This document shows, piece after piece, positions 7,109 through 13,828 of a stretch of DNA of 18,362 nt (the stretch's first letter is position 1; the number at the start of each line of letters is the position of its first letter). The position numbers were made by a program, and so were the translations under genes. This stretch comes from Nitrososphaerales archaeon TH526 (GTDB lineage Archaea > Thermoproteota > Nitrososphaeria > Nitrososphaerales > Nitrososphaeraceae), in contig JAATVR010000355.1 of NCBI GenBank assembly GCA_014523665.1, forward strand, positions 1 through 18,362, written 5' to 3'. Below the pieces are notes generated by a model that was not told the origin of the DNA, searched no databases, and saw only the letters and a list, made by a program, of their open reading frames with translations.

Positions 7109-8443
7109 TCACTTTTCATGAAGATCACGCAGAATCTCATTCATATATTGTTTTACTTCTTCTTCAGAAATTGTTAAATCTAATGCAGTCTGCATATTCA
7201 TTTGTTCTGCATGTCGTTGAATTAACGGTGTAATTCTCTTGTCTATCTCTCTCTGTAATTCAGACATTCCCATGCCATCCATTAGCCTAGAATGTTGTTC
7301 GTCTATTGAATTTCTAATTGTCTTCCGTAATTGGGCATGTTGAGATAATAATACTGCCGTAGAGTACAGTCCTACTAACAATAGATACGATGATAATCCC
7401 AAGAGTGATAGAGTCACAATTCCGAATGGTGGATAAGAGGATGCCGTGAGTGTTATCTGGCTTGAGATATAGAGAAGTATAAATCCATATGCTGTTAAAG
7501 TCATATATCCCTTTATCCTTTGGTTGTCAATCTTACGTGCTATGGTTATGAACGTAATTCCATACATTAGTCCTCCAGCAGTTGTATTAAGAGAGAAATA
7601 CAGATAGAAGAAAAAGGACTCTGAATCAGACTGTGGTTCGTATAATCCTATTATGTCTACAAAGGTACCCAAATAATATACTAAAGGAAGACCTAAAATT
7701 ATCCAAAACTTTACAAGTCCTAATCTCTTACGGTAGTGAAGAAGAAGTAATGCATTTGCTCCCCATAGGAAAACAAATGAAATAAGATCTAAGTAATGGT
7801 ATATATAATGAAATACCAATATTAACCAATAAGCTTCATCAAAGCTAGGAAAAGCAACTTCTGAAACTGGTGTGACTATACCTTGTTTATTGGAGAAGCT
7901 ATACAAATCTAGTATTAATGCTAACGAGAAAGTCATTGACATGATGACAAATGCCAAGGCATAACTAAGTATTATAATAGAATCTCTCTTATAATATCGA
8001 TACCAGAAAAAGAACTTTCTAGCAAGGGTGCCAAGCAGCACTATGGCTAATAAAAAGCTTATTATAGTTGTCCAAACCAGAAACGCCGTATAGTATTGTG
8101 ACATAAATAATATCTGATATATTATTACTATCAGAATCGCAAGAAGGGTGTATTGAGATGCTATTATAATTTTGAGCAAACCATTAAAAAGAAAAGACTT
8201 TGATCTAATGTCTTTTGTTTTCAACCATACAAATCGAAGTAGTAAATATTGAGTAATAGTAAATACGACTGATATCATAACAAAAAATGAAATACCCCAC
8301 ACAGAAGTAGTCTGAGGAATTACAAAATCTGAAACGCTATCTATCATAGTGTCTGGAATTAAGAACGCAATCGTGATGATCATTACTATCGTTGCTTGTC
8401 TGTTGCTTATAGAGGGGAAAAGTATCGTCTTAAGATTAACCAT
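7109..8443 (-). CDS. Ten-helix integral membrane protein with cytoplasmic helical tail
   Basis: I do not recognise a named family. The 444 residues contain about ten hydrophobic helices (roughly 17-34, 48-74, 88-113, 117-141, 154-180, 204-237, 246-268, 277-303, 314-339 and 341-369). They are followed by a soluble, charged, helical C-terminal region from about 370 to 444, rich in Glu, Gln, Arg and Met. The layout recalls the membrane sensor halves of histidine kinases, but no kinase domain or phosphoacceptor motif follows. The loop His-Tyr-Ile-Tyr-His-Tyr (212-217) within helix 6 could bind a metal or haem; that is speculation. The start is ATG. A TTTATTTA element on the minus strand at about 8477-8485 would give a leader of about ten bases. 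It is transcribed divergently from the next gene. Confidence 0.8.
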   Translation of the reverse strand: MVNLKTILFPSISNRQATIVMIITIAFLIPDTMIDSVSDFVIPQTTSVWGISFFVMISVVFTITQYLLLRFVWLKTKDIRSKSFLFNGLLKIIIASQYTLLAILIVIIYQILFMSQYYTAFLVWTTIISFLLAIVLLGTLARKFFFWYRYYKRDSIIILSYALAFVIMSMTFSLALILDLYSFSNKQGIVTPVSEVAFPSFDEAYWLILVFHYIYHYLDLISFVFLWGANALLLLHYRKRLGLVKFWIILGLPLVYYLGTFVDIIGLYEPQSDSESFFFYLYFSLNTTAGGLMYGITFITIARKIDNQRIKGYMTLTAYGFILLYISSQITLTASSYPPFGIVTLSLLGLSSYLLLVGLYSTAVLLSQHAQLRKTIRNSIDEQHSRLMDGMGMSELQREIDKRITPLIQRHAEQMNMQTALDLTISEEEVKQYMNEILRDLHEK

Positions 8444-8660
8444 CGAGGATTAACCATTTGAAAGGTTGGGAGTCTAAATAAACATAAATTGTGATACTAA
8501 ATCTCTCTCCATTTACTTCGTTGATATTTTATACGTGCTTAGGATTAAAAGATTTTCCTTATAGTTGGAAATTTTTAGAATATATATCTTTATCGTGTAA
8601 AAGTTAGTTGTAATCTAGTATAATCTACGTCTATTGTAGTATAACATAAGGAGCTGGGTA

Positions 8661-8671
8661 GGCTAAATAAA
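8661..8671 (+). promoter_or_regulatory. TATA-like element upstream of the anchored coiled-coil gene
   Basis: The AT-rich run GGCTAAATAAA is centred about 28-30 bp before the ATG at 8696, which fits a leaderless transcript. Confidence 0.4.
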
Positions 8672-8695
8672 TAAGAACATAGTAAGAAGAATATC

Positions 8696-9046
8696 ATGTT
8701 ATTGTTGCTATTACCGCTCTTTGTAATATGGGGATGCGTACCAGAGCTTACTAAAGACTGCATTGACATGACGAACACCTCAAGTACTTACTTGAGTATA
8801 ATCATAGGGGCGGCTATTGGTGTAGCCATAAGTTGGTGGATTTATGATAGACAGAAAAAGACATCGATCCAACAAGATTATATTCTACAACACGTACGCG
8901 ATTTAGAACAAAAGAATACAGAAGTTTTGATGAAATTGGAAAACTTTGCGGAGCGTCATGATGAATTATTAAACAGATTAATTCAATTGAATGAGAATAT
9001 CCTCGAATTAGATAAAAAAATTCAGTCATTAGTAGAAAACAATTAA
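8696..9046 (+). CDS. Membrane-anchored coiled-coil protein
   Basis: This is a 116-residue protein of unknown function. The N-terminus (MLLLLLPLFVIWGC) looks like a signal peptide with a lipobox-like Cys14, although Trp at position -2 is unusual for a lipobox. A second hydrophobic segment (about 32-50, LSIIIGAAIGVAISWWIY) is a clear transmembrane helix, followed by a basic RQKK stop-transfer. The rest (about 57-114) is a heptad-patterned coiled coil rich in Leu, Glu and Asn, which should face the cytoplasm. An alternative start at Met25 would remove the first hydrophobic segment and give a simple N-anchored coiled coil. The TATA-like element about 28 bp before the first ATG favours the longer form. 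It is transcribed divergently from the ten-helix protein. Confidence 0.7.
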   Translation: MLLLLLPLFVIWGCVPELTKDCIDMTNTSSTYLSIIIGAAIGVAISWWIYDRQKKTSIQQDYILQHVRDLEQKNTEVLMKLENFAERHDELLNRLIQLNENILELDKKIQSLVENN

Positions 9047-9120
9047 TGGTTGTTAAAATGGCTTTATTACGGTACATTCAGATGAGTACAAGGAATGCCT
9101 GGAACAGAAACGACTACAAA

Positions 9121-9130
9121 TTTTTATATC
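9121..9130 (+). promoter_or_regulatory. TATA-like element of the decayed beta-propeller gene
   Basis: TTTTTATATC lies about 33 bp before the ATG at 9158. It appears intact although the gene it serves is broken. Confidence 0.35.
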
Positions 9131-9157
9131 TCTAACCATGCAATCACAAAGAGAAAA

Positions 9158-9509
9158 ATGAGTGCGATTTTGTTTAATATGCTATTATATGGCATACTAC
9201 TGATCGTTGTATTATCAGTCGAGTTGTAAACGGTGTTAGCGGATTCAGTAATTGCAGTCACACCAGTCGGAGAGTTCCCTCAAGCTTTGGAATATAATCC
9301 TTTCAATAATGATATTTATGTGGCCAATGTAATTTCAAACACCATTTCAGTAATATATAGCAGCAATAACATGATGGATAGGAACATAGAAGTAGAGTAG
9401 ATAGCGGCCTGATATACTATTGACTTTATTATTTAATCCATTCAACAATAACACGTATGTTGCTAGTACTCTTACAGGTGCTGATGGTCTTGTATCTGTA
9501 ATACATTAG
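9158..9509 (+). pseudogene. Decayed secreted beta-propeller (YVTN/NHL-repeat) gene
   Basis: An ATG at 9158 opens a signal peptide (MSAILFNMLLYGILLIVVLS) that is cut by an in-frame TAA at 9227-9229. The same frame then resumes with VLADSVIAVTPVG and a recognisable propeller blade, ALEYNPFNNDIYVANVISNT followed by ISVIYSSNN, before a TAG at 9398-9400. A second blade-like segment, LLFNPFNNNTYVAST, appears one frame over and stops at TAG 9507-9509. Matching NPFNN-(D/N)-x-YVA motifs in the two segments show they were repeats of one protein, so at least one nonsense change and one frameshift have occurred and the rest of the propeller is lost. Intact relatives are secreted surface proteins of several hundred residues. 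The function is lost unless recoding occurs, for which I see no signal. Confidence 0.75.
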
Positions 9510-9677
9510 TCTTTCATCAGACTCCGAATGAGAGATTACAACGATGAGCTATGTAGAACGGTTCTTGGTGCAATGCAGGCAACATAGCACACAATCAGAA
9601 TTTGGTCTTGCAATGTTTCTTTGTAATTGTTTCTTTGTTTGTTGTTTCTTTTACAAGCGTCACACATCGTAATTAAC
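9510..9677. other. Intergenic sequence with T-rich tract
   Basis: No coding signal is seen. The stretch from about 9610 to 9655 is T-rich, with repeated TTTCTTTGT units. It lies downstream of both the propeller remnant and the minus-strand alkB, so it could help termination on the plus strand. Confidence 0.3.
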
Positions 9678-10373
9678 TTAAACCACCATTGTTCGAAAAG
9701 TCAGGTTTATTCTTGCTTGGATTATTTTATTAGATTTGGGTAAGCTGTGCAACCAATTCATTTGTGTAGCATCTTTCATAACAAGCAAACTGCCATGTTC
9801 AAGGACAAGTGATACCATTTGTTTAGTTTGCTTATGCTTGAATGAAAACTTTCGTTCTGCTCCAAAGCTTAGTGATGCAATAGGAGTATTCTTTCCTATT
9901 GATCTTTCATCATCACTATGCCAACCCAAACCTTCATTTCCGTTGTGATACAAGTTTAGCAAACAAGAATTGAATCTTGCTTCGGTAATTTGTTCTACTA
10001 TTCGCTTAAGCTCTAGAAGTTCTTTAGTCCAGGTTAATGCTTGCTTTGTCGCATTTGAATAAGTATACAAGTAATCAGAGTTACCATACCATGCTACCTT
10101 TCTTTTCGTAATGATATGTTTACCAAGAATGATGGTTTCGTCATTTTTCCATAGAATATTATTCAGTAATAAATCAAAATATCTATTTGCTTCTATGTAT
10201 GGCAGGATTTTCCCATAATAGTGTGCTGTTCCATCTTTGTACAGAAGATTGGCTGTCTCGTCCACACCAAACACATTTAATTTTTTATTTATTGCAATCA
10301 TTATTGAGTGCGCAATTCTAACTAGATAGTATCCCTGAAATATTGCTTCCTGCTTCAATAAAAAAGAATGCAC
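9678..10373 (-). CDS. alkB: AlkB-type 2OG-Fe(II) DNA/RNA dealkylating dioxygenase
   Basis: This enzyme oxidatively removes methyl groups from alkylated bases such as 1-methyladenine and 3-methylcytosine, using 2-oxoglutarate, O2 and Fe(II). Numbering from the longest frame, the iron ligands are His152 and Asp154 (WHSDDE) and His209 (WLHSLP). The 2OG-binding pair is Arg221 and Arg227 in the family motif RxNxTFR. The blocks HIITKRKVAWYG (86-97) and SLSFGAERKFSFKHK (167-181) match the ALKBH2-like subgroup common in bacteria. The likely start is Met25 at 10301, because the family's N-terminal NLL(x)KDG motif follows soon after it and the first 24 residues of the long frame have no family counterpart. 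It is third in the repair cluster, 164-236 bp after the oxygenase, so it may have its own promoter. Confidence 0.93.
   Translation of the reverse strand: MHSFLLKQEAIFQGYYLVRIAHSIMIAINKKLNVFGVDETANLLYKDGTAHYYGKILPYIEANRYFDLLLNNILWKNDETIILGKHIITKRKVAWYGNSDYLYTYSNATKQALTWTKELLELKRIVEQITEARFNSCLLNLYHNGNEGLGWHSDDERSIGKNTPIASLSFGAERKFSFKHKQTKQMVSLVLEHGSLLVMKDATQMNWLHSLPKSNKIIQARINLTFRTMVV
10325..10333. promoter_or_regulatory. GATAG half-site upstream of alkB
   Basis: GATAGTATC lies 24-32 bp before the preferred alkB start at 10301. It matches the GATAG[C/T] hexamer repeated between ogt and the ribbon-helix-helix gene. A single copy could be chance. Confidence 0.25.
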
Positions 10374-10456
10374 ACAATTTCTTTGTTCATTTCTTCTTTT
10401 TTGAGTAGCAGATCTGCATTTCTGTTTTGAAGGATTCCAGGATTACTCTTCTGTTA

Positions 10457-10477
10457 AAGCAAAATCTCATTTTGCTT
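10457..10477. terminator. Hairpin between the oxygenase gene and alkB
   Basis: AAGCAAAAT and ATTTTGCTT form a perfect 9-bp stem around CTC. It lies about 60 bp after the minus-strand oxygenase stop. No long U-run follows on that strand, so it may be a processing or attenuation element rather than a strict terminator. Confidence 0.45.
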
Positions 10478-10537
10478 CCTTCCTCTCTTCTTGCTTCTAG
10501 TGCTTCTAATCTCATCTTGTTGTATTGATGTATGCAA

Positions 10538-11260
10538 TTAGGTTAAAGCATCATGGAAAATAATTCCAAGAACATGCCTCTCTCCCTCATGTACTTCACT
10601 TACACCATGCCTCATTTGCGCTCGGTAATACCCTTTACTTCCTTTCACAGGCCTAAAATTCGTAGTAATTATCAGCATACCACCCTTACGTGGTCTTAAG
10701 ACAATGGCTTTAGACTGTGCCCTTGGAATTTGTTGAGTTAATACAAATTCTCCACCAATATAGTCATCATCTACCTCATTTAGAAAGAAAACTAATTGGA
10801 AAGGGAAGAAGATGTCTCCATATAGATCCTGGTGCAGTGTATTATGACCTCCCTTTCCATATTTTAGAATAAGGACCGTAGGTTTTATTTGGTTATTCCT
10901 GTGGCATAACCTTTGAAGTTCATCGAACCTGTCCGGAAAATGTCTTTCTATGTTTAACATCTTCATCCACGTATTCGCGATAGGTACAAGTTTTGGATAA
11001 ATCGTTTCTCGGATAGTTTCTATTAGATCCGGTAAAGGATATTTGAAATATTTGTATTGGCCTAATCCAAAGTTATGCCTCTCCATTGTAATGGTCTTGC
11101 GATATAACTCGGAGTTATCGTACTTGTCAATAAGTTCTTTACAATATTGATCATGAAGAAATTGTGGCACCAAACTGTACCCTCTTTCATTCATTTCATT
11201 TGTTACGGACTGCCAGTTAATCTCTGAAATCTTTTCCTGTACAACGCTGTTGGGATTCAA
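10538..11260 (-). CDS. COG3826-type 2OG-Fe(II) oxygenase
   Basis: This 240-residue protein matches the uncharacterised bacterial 2OG-Fe(II) oxygenase group COG3826. Iron ligands are His143 and Asp145 (TLHQDLYG) and His218 (MRHGVSEV). Arg228 in GERHVLGIIFHDA should bind 2-oxoglutarate. The family blocks HNFGLGQYKYFKYPLP (62-77) and GGEFVLTQQIPRAQS (169-183) are all present, so the enzyme should be active. The substrate is unknown. Its place between ogt and alkB suggests an alkylated base, nucleotide or protein, which is inference. The start is TTG at 11258-11260, two codons after the TAG stop of ogt and in the same frame; the next ATG is residue 23. Translation is therefore probably coupled to ogt. 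Confidence 0.9.
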   Translation of the reverse strand: MNPNSVVQEKISEINWQSVTNEMNERGYSLVPQFLHDQYCKELIDKYDNSELYRKTITMERHNFGLGQYKYFKYPLPDLIETIRETIYPKLVPIANTWMKMLNIERHFPDRFDELQRLCHRNNQIKPTVLILKYGKGGHNTLHQDLYGDIFFPFQLVFFLNEVDDDYIGGEFVLTQQIPRAQSKAIVLRPRKGGMLIITTNFRPVKGSKGYYRAQMRHGVSEVHEGERHVLGIIFHDALT

Positions 11261-11266
11261 CAGTTT

Positions 11267-11740
11267 CTAATTTCTGTCTTTGCTGCTCTGCGGATAGACT
11301 CTGACAGTCTCAAAATTCTGAACTATTCCGTTGGTAAATGATACACCCTCGTTTTCAAGTAACTGTTTTTTCCTTGCAGTTCCATATGCGTAGCCACCTA
11401 CTTGACCATTAGACATCACTACCCTGTGGCATGGCACTTTAATGGGATTTGGATTTTCGCCAAGTATTCTACCTATTGCTCTGGAGGCTGAAGGATTTCC
11501 AAGTGCTCTTGCTAGATCCCCATAAGTGGAAACCTTTCCTGCAGGTATTTTTAAAAGTAAGTCATAAACATCGCTACTTCTTATCGGCTTACTAGAGCTG
11601 ATCTTGGTCTCATTGTCTTGTATCGTAGTAATTGGAGATGATATATGCATCTTATCTTTCGTCCCTTCAATTGAAGAAAGTTTTTTCATATCATGATTCA
11701 AGTGCTTCACATAATCTTTATTCATATTGTATGATACCAT
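11267..11740 (-). CDS. ogt: O6-alkylguanine-DNA alkyltransferase (catalytic domain)
   Basis: This suicide enzyme transfers the alkyl group from O6-alkylguanine in DNA to its own Cys104, in the motif PCHRVV (103-108). The winged-helix DNA-binding part starts near residue 55 (SSDVYDLLLKIPAGKVSTYG). The arginine finger is in ASRAIGR (Arg87), and NPIKVPCHRV is the classic signature. Cys rather than Trp in the motif means an active enzyme, not an alkyltransferase-like protein. The usual N-terminal domain of Ada/Ogt is absent, replaced by about 50 Lys/Ser-rich residues. The likely start is Met6 (11723-11725), because the TATA box at 11748-11755 lies about 27 bp upstream of it, as expected for a leaderless mRNA; the long frame starts at 11740. 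It is first in the repair cluster. Confidence 0.93.
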   Translation of the reverse strand: MVSYNMNKDYVKHLNHDMKKLSSIEGTKDKMHISSPITTIQDNETKISSSKPIRSSDVYDLLLKIPAGKVSTYGDLARALGNPSASRAIGRILGENPNPIKVPCHRVVMSNGQVGGYAYGTARKKQLLENEGVSFTNGIVQNFETVRVYPQSSKDRN

Positions 11741-11747
11741 GATAGCG

Positions 11748-11755
11748 TTATATAA
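11748..11755 (-). promoter_or_regulatory. TATA box of the ogt transcript
   Basis: TTATATAA is centred about 27 bp upstream of the ATG at 11725 (Met6). It predicts a leaderless transcript and argues against the upstream ATG at 11740. Confidence 0.5.
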
Positions 11756-11790
11756 GTGTATATTCTTATTGCTATCAAGATAGCACTATC

Positions 11791-11798
11791 TATAAATA
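11791..11798 (+). promoter_or_regulatory. TATA box of the ribbon-helix-helix gene
   Basis: TATAAATA is centred about 28 bp before the TTG at 11823. It directly abuts the AGATAG-CA-CTATCT palindrome, where a bound repressor would block TBP/TFB. Confidence 0.5.
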
Positions 11799-11822
11799 CT
11801 TGTTGATGAGATAGTCTCTTCA

Positions 11823-12596
11823 TTGACGCATAATCTCATCATAAGAGGTTTCGACGATCAAGTTCATGAGAAATTAGGAGAGATAGCTAACCAAAGAGGA
11901 GTTTCTATAAATTCAATAGTAAAAGATGCGGTGGATGTGTGGCTAAAGAAGCAGCAATCAGAAATACCTAGAAAGCATCATCTAGTAATCTATTCAGATG
12001 ACGAATCCATGATGCGATTACTAAAGTCTATGGATAAACTTGCAAAAGAAGGTAATTTGTTTAGATGCTTCTTTGGACCGCCGCGTAATCCATCTATCGA
12101 GCTTTTGTCTAGACTTAAATGGTATGATGGTACAGTAAAACCTTATCCTTATTCTTCTGTAACACAATCCAAGGATGAACAGCACGAACTATCGTTACAA
12201 CAACAACAACAACAAATGCAAGCTCAAGCTCAAGCTCAAGCTCAATCTCAAGCTCAAGTTCAAAGTCAGAAAAACATCATGAAATATTGTGGTAAAGTAA
12301 TAGAAAATGTTGTAAAGAACGCAAATAACAATCAAGTATGTTGTATGGATTTTGTGATCAACGATGTAGGAAAAGATTCACTGAGACAGGCACTAATTGT
12401 AGAAAAAGCTTACGACGACAACAGGATAGCAGGGCTGATGTATTGTACATATAAAACAGATAGCTTATTGAATTCAGAAATAAAAGATCTGATAGAATTA
12501 TTCGAAATGCATGATCAAATCTTCATATTGAAAGAAGATGAAGTATACAAACTACATATAACAAAGGAAAATGTTCACAAGTTATTTTTAAGTTAG
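11823..12596 (+). CDS. Ribbon-helix-helix DNA-binding protein with Gln/Ala repeat linker
   Basis: This 257-residue protein is a likely transcription factor. Residues 3-43 form a ribbon-helix-helix domain: the strand NLIIRGF pairs in a dimer and contacts DNA, then two helices flank the turn RGVSINS. A second domain (about 51-113, HHLVIYSDDESMMRLL then RCFFGPP) is unassigned. Residues 126-149 are a low-complexity linker of six Gln followed by Gln-Ala, Gln-Ser and Gln-Val dipeptides. A C-terminal alpha/beta domain (about 151-257) contains Cys156, Cys173, Cys174 and Cys208. These cysteines could sense a ligand, redox state or alkylation, but nothing proves it. The start is TTG, with the TATA box at leaderless spacing. 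It is divergent from ogt across the operator-like hexamers, so it is the prime candidate regulator. Confidence 0.85.
   Translation: MTHNLIIRGFDDQVHEKLGEIANQRGVSINSIVKDAVDVWLKKQQSEIPRKHHLVIYSDDESMMRLLKSMDKLAKEGNLFRCFFGPPRNPSIELLSRLKWYDGTVKPYPYSSVTQSKDEQHELSLQQQQQQMQAQAQAQAQSQAQVQSQKNIMKYCGKVIENVVKNANNNQVCCMDFVINDVGKDSLRQALIVEKAYDDNRIAGLMYCTYKTDSLLNSEIKDLIELFEMHDQIFILKEDEVYKLHITKENVHKLFLS
12198..12260 (+). repeat. Coding microsatellite: CAA and CAAGCT tandem repeats
   Basis: Six CAA codons (12198-12215) are followed, after one ATG, by seven copies of a hexamer of consensus CAAGCT (12219-12260), the first four identical. All units are multiples of three, so slippage would change the linker length without breaking the frame. 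Confidence 0.85.
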
Positions 12597-12721
12597 GTCT
12601 AATGATCTATGTGATGAACTTCTTTGTATAACGTATCTAGATTTTCCTATTTTCTATGGTTGACGATAAACCTTTTCATAAGGATGACCATTAAAAAGAG
12701 CCTCGATATTCTAATAATAAT

Positions 12722-13273
12722 TTATTTAGGTAGATCCAATATCTGTTGCTCTATGTTCCCTCCAGCCTCAAGTTGTACTGATTTGGGGAATCCTTCCAAA
12801 TTATATCTTGTAATTACTGTCAATTCACAATCCATCTTACCCGTATCCACCATTATAAGACAAGCCTTTAACTCATCGCCATCATGTAACAAGCTAGAAT
12901 TTATACTAATAGGAATTGTCAATGCAACTGGGTTACTTTCGCTAGCAAAATCCTGTTGAGCTTTTGAGAACAAGTCAATAGTTACATTACTTGTCAGTGA
13001 TTCGCCTTCGGGACCAATGATTGATATTGTAGAGTTTCTAGTTTCACTGTTAACCCCTAGTATGTCAATGCTGAGTGTAAAATTACCTGTTATGGTTTTT
13101 GGTAGAATTTGTTGCTGCTGCTGAACTTGTGCATTAGCTAGACCCCCTGCACTAATAATCAACCCTAAAAATGTAAAAAATATCGTAAAAAATAGCACAG
13201 CATCATTGCTAACTTGTTTGTATCTTGACATGCCAATATTTGTACTTGACATTTGAGTACTTAACTTATCCAT
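12722..13273 (-). CDS. Secreted protein of unknown function
   Basis: The 183 residues begin with a signal peptide: a basic N-region (RYKQ), a hydrophobic core (about 25-43, AVLFFTIFFTFLGLIISAG) and a cleavage site after ALANA-like LANA (about 48). A Gln-rich start to the mature chain (VQQQQQ) follows. The mature part is beta-rich by pattern, with several N-glycosylation sequons (NFT, NST, NVT, NSS), which suggests an extracellular surface domain. Two Cys (138 and 149, in KACLIMVDTGKMDCEL) could form a disulphide. I could not assign a domain family. Met8 is a likely start, since a TATA-like AATAATATA on the minus strand (13282-13289) would place transcription initiation just upstream of it; the longest frame starts at Met1. 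It converges with the ribbon-helix-helix gene. Confidence 0.72.
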   Translation of the reverse strand: MDKLSTQMSSTNIGMSRYKQVSNDAVLFFTIFFTFLGLIISAGGLANAQVQQQQQILPKTITGNFTLSIDILGVNSETRNSTISIIGPEGESLTSNVTIDLFSKAQQDFASESNPVALTIPISINSSLLHDGDELKACLIMVDTGKMDCELTVITRYNLEGFPKSVQLEAGGNIEQQILDLPK

Positions 13274-13828
13274 CGATCTGCTATATTATTCTAGGTAGAC
13301 TATGTATGTATGTTTCTTTGTTTTTTGTCTTGTTAACGTAATGGCCTATTTTATTAAATTCTAAATTCGCCGGCATTTGGCATGTCTATCTCAAACTTGA
13401 ATATTACAAGACTTTTTATCAAGATCAAAATAAGACCCTTGATATTAATTATGCGGCTCCAAATATTAGCTCTTTTCATTGTTCTCCTGAATAGACGACT
13501 GCATTACCCTGCTCTTCAAATTAATTAGTGTTACCAGCATGATATAGCTATCCATTGACTTTTTAGAAAGCAACCAATCATGTCACTTACATGTTATAGC
13601 TACGACTAGTAGAAAAACTACTGTAATAACAAGAATAAGGAAAACCAAGATAATTACGTTTGCTTATTTTTTTGTATTTCTATGATAGCAAAGTAAATAA
13701 ATGATACAAAATAACATAATTTTTTGTAAAAGTACATGCGAGTGATCTTTGATCATAGTATAATTCAAGCGCTAACTATGTTCATCATTATATAAATAGG
13801 CAATGATATTAGATATTCGATATCACCA
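13274..13828. other. Long gap with promoter elements and a possible 21-residue hydrophobic frame
   Basis: Most of this AT-rich stretch shows no coding signal. On the minus strand, TTG at 13646-13648 to TGA at 13583-13585 would encode 21 residues, almost all hydrophobic. It is too short to trust. AGTAG and CTACT form a small hairpin near 13608-13622. The right end carries the TATA box of the next gene. Confidence 0.35.
13788..13797 (+). promoter_or_regulatory. TATA box of the two-helix membrane protein gene
   Basis: ATTATATAAA lies about 36 bp before the ATG at 13829. This predicts a leader of roughly 8-10 bases. Confidence 0.5.

Larger units (their letters stand above)
11741..11815. promoter_or_regulatory. 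Divergent promoter with five GATAG[C/T] operator-like hexamers
   Basis: GATAGC occurs at 11741-11746 and 11779-11784, GCTATC at 11771-11776, ACTATC at 11785-11790 and GATAGT at 11810-11815. The middle copies form two overlapping perfect palindromes: GCTATC-AA-GATAGC (11771-11784) and AGATAG-CA-CTATCT (11778-11791). The hexamers bracket both TATA boxes. Ribbon-helix-helix dimers bind short repeats of this kind, and such a protein is encoded next door, so autoregulation plus control of ogt is a natural inference. Confidence 0.6.

Noticed and set aside
8590..9077. Minus-strand frames opposite the anchored coiled-coil gene
   Set aside because: The plus strand has a promoter at leaderless spacing and a clear membrane/coiled-coil design; the minus frames have none.
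12198..12260. CRISPR-like or satellite repeat
   Set aside because: The repeats are 3- and 6-base units inside a coding frame, with no spacers.
12624..12959. Plus-strand 111-residue frame opposite the secreted protein
   Set aside because: The opposite strand has a proper signal peptide and sequons; this frame is Ser/Leu/Cys-rich without motifs.
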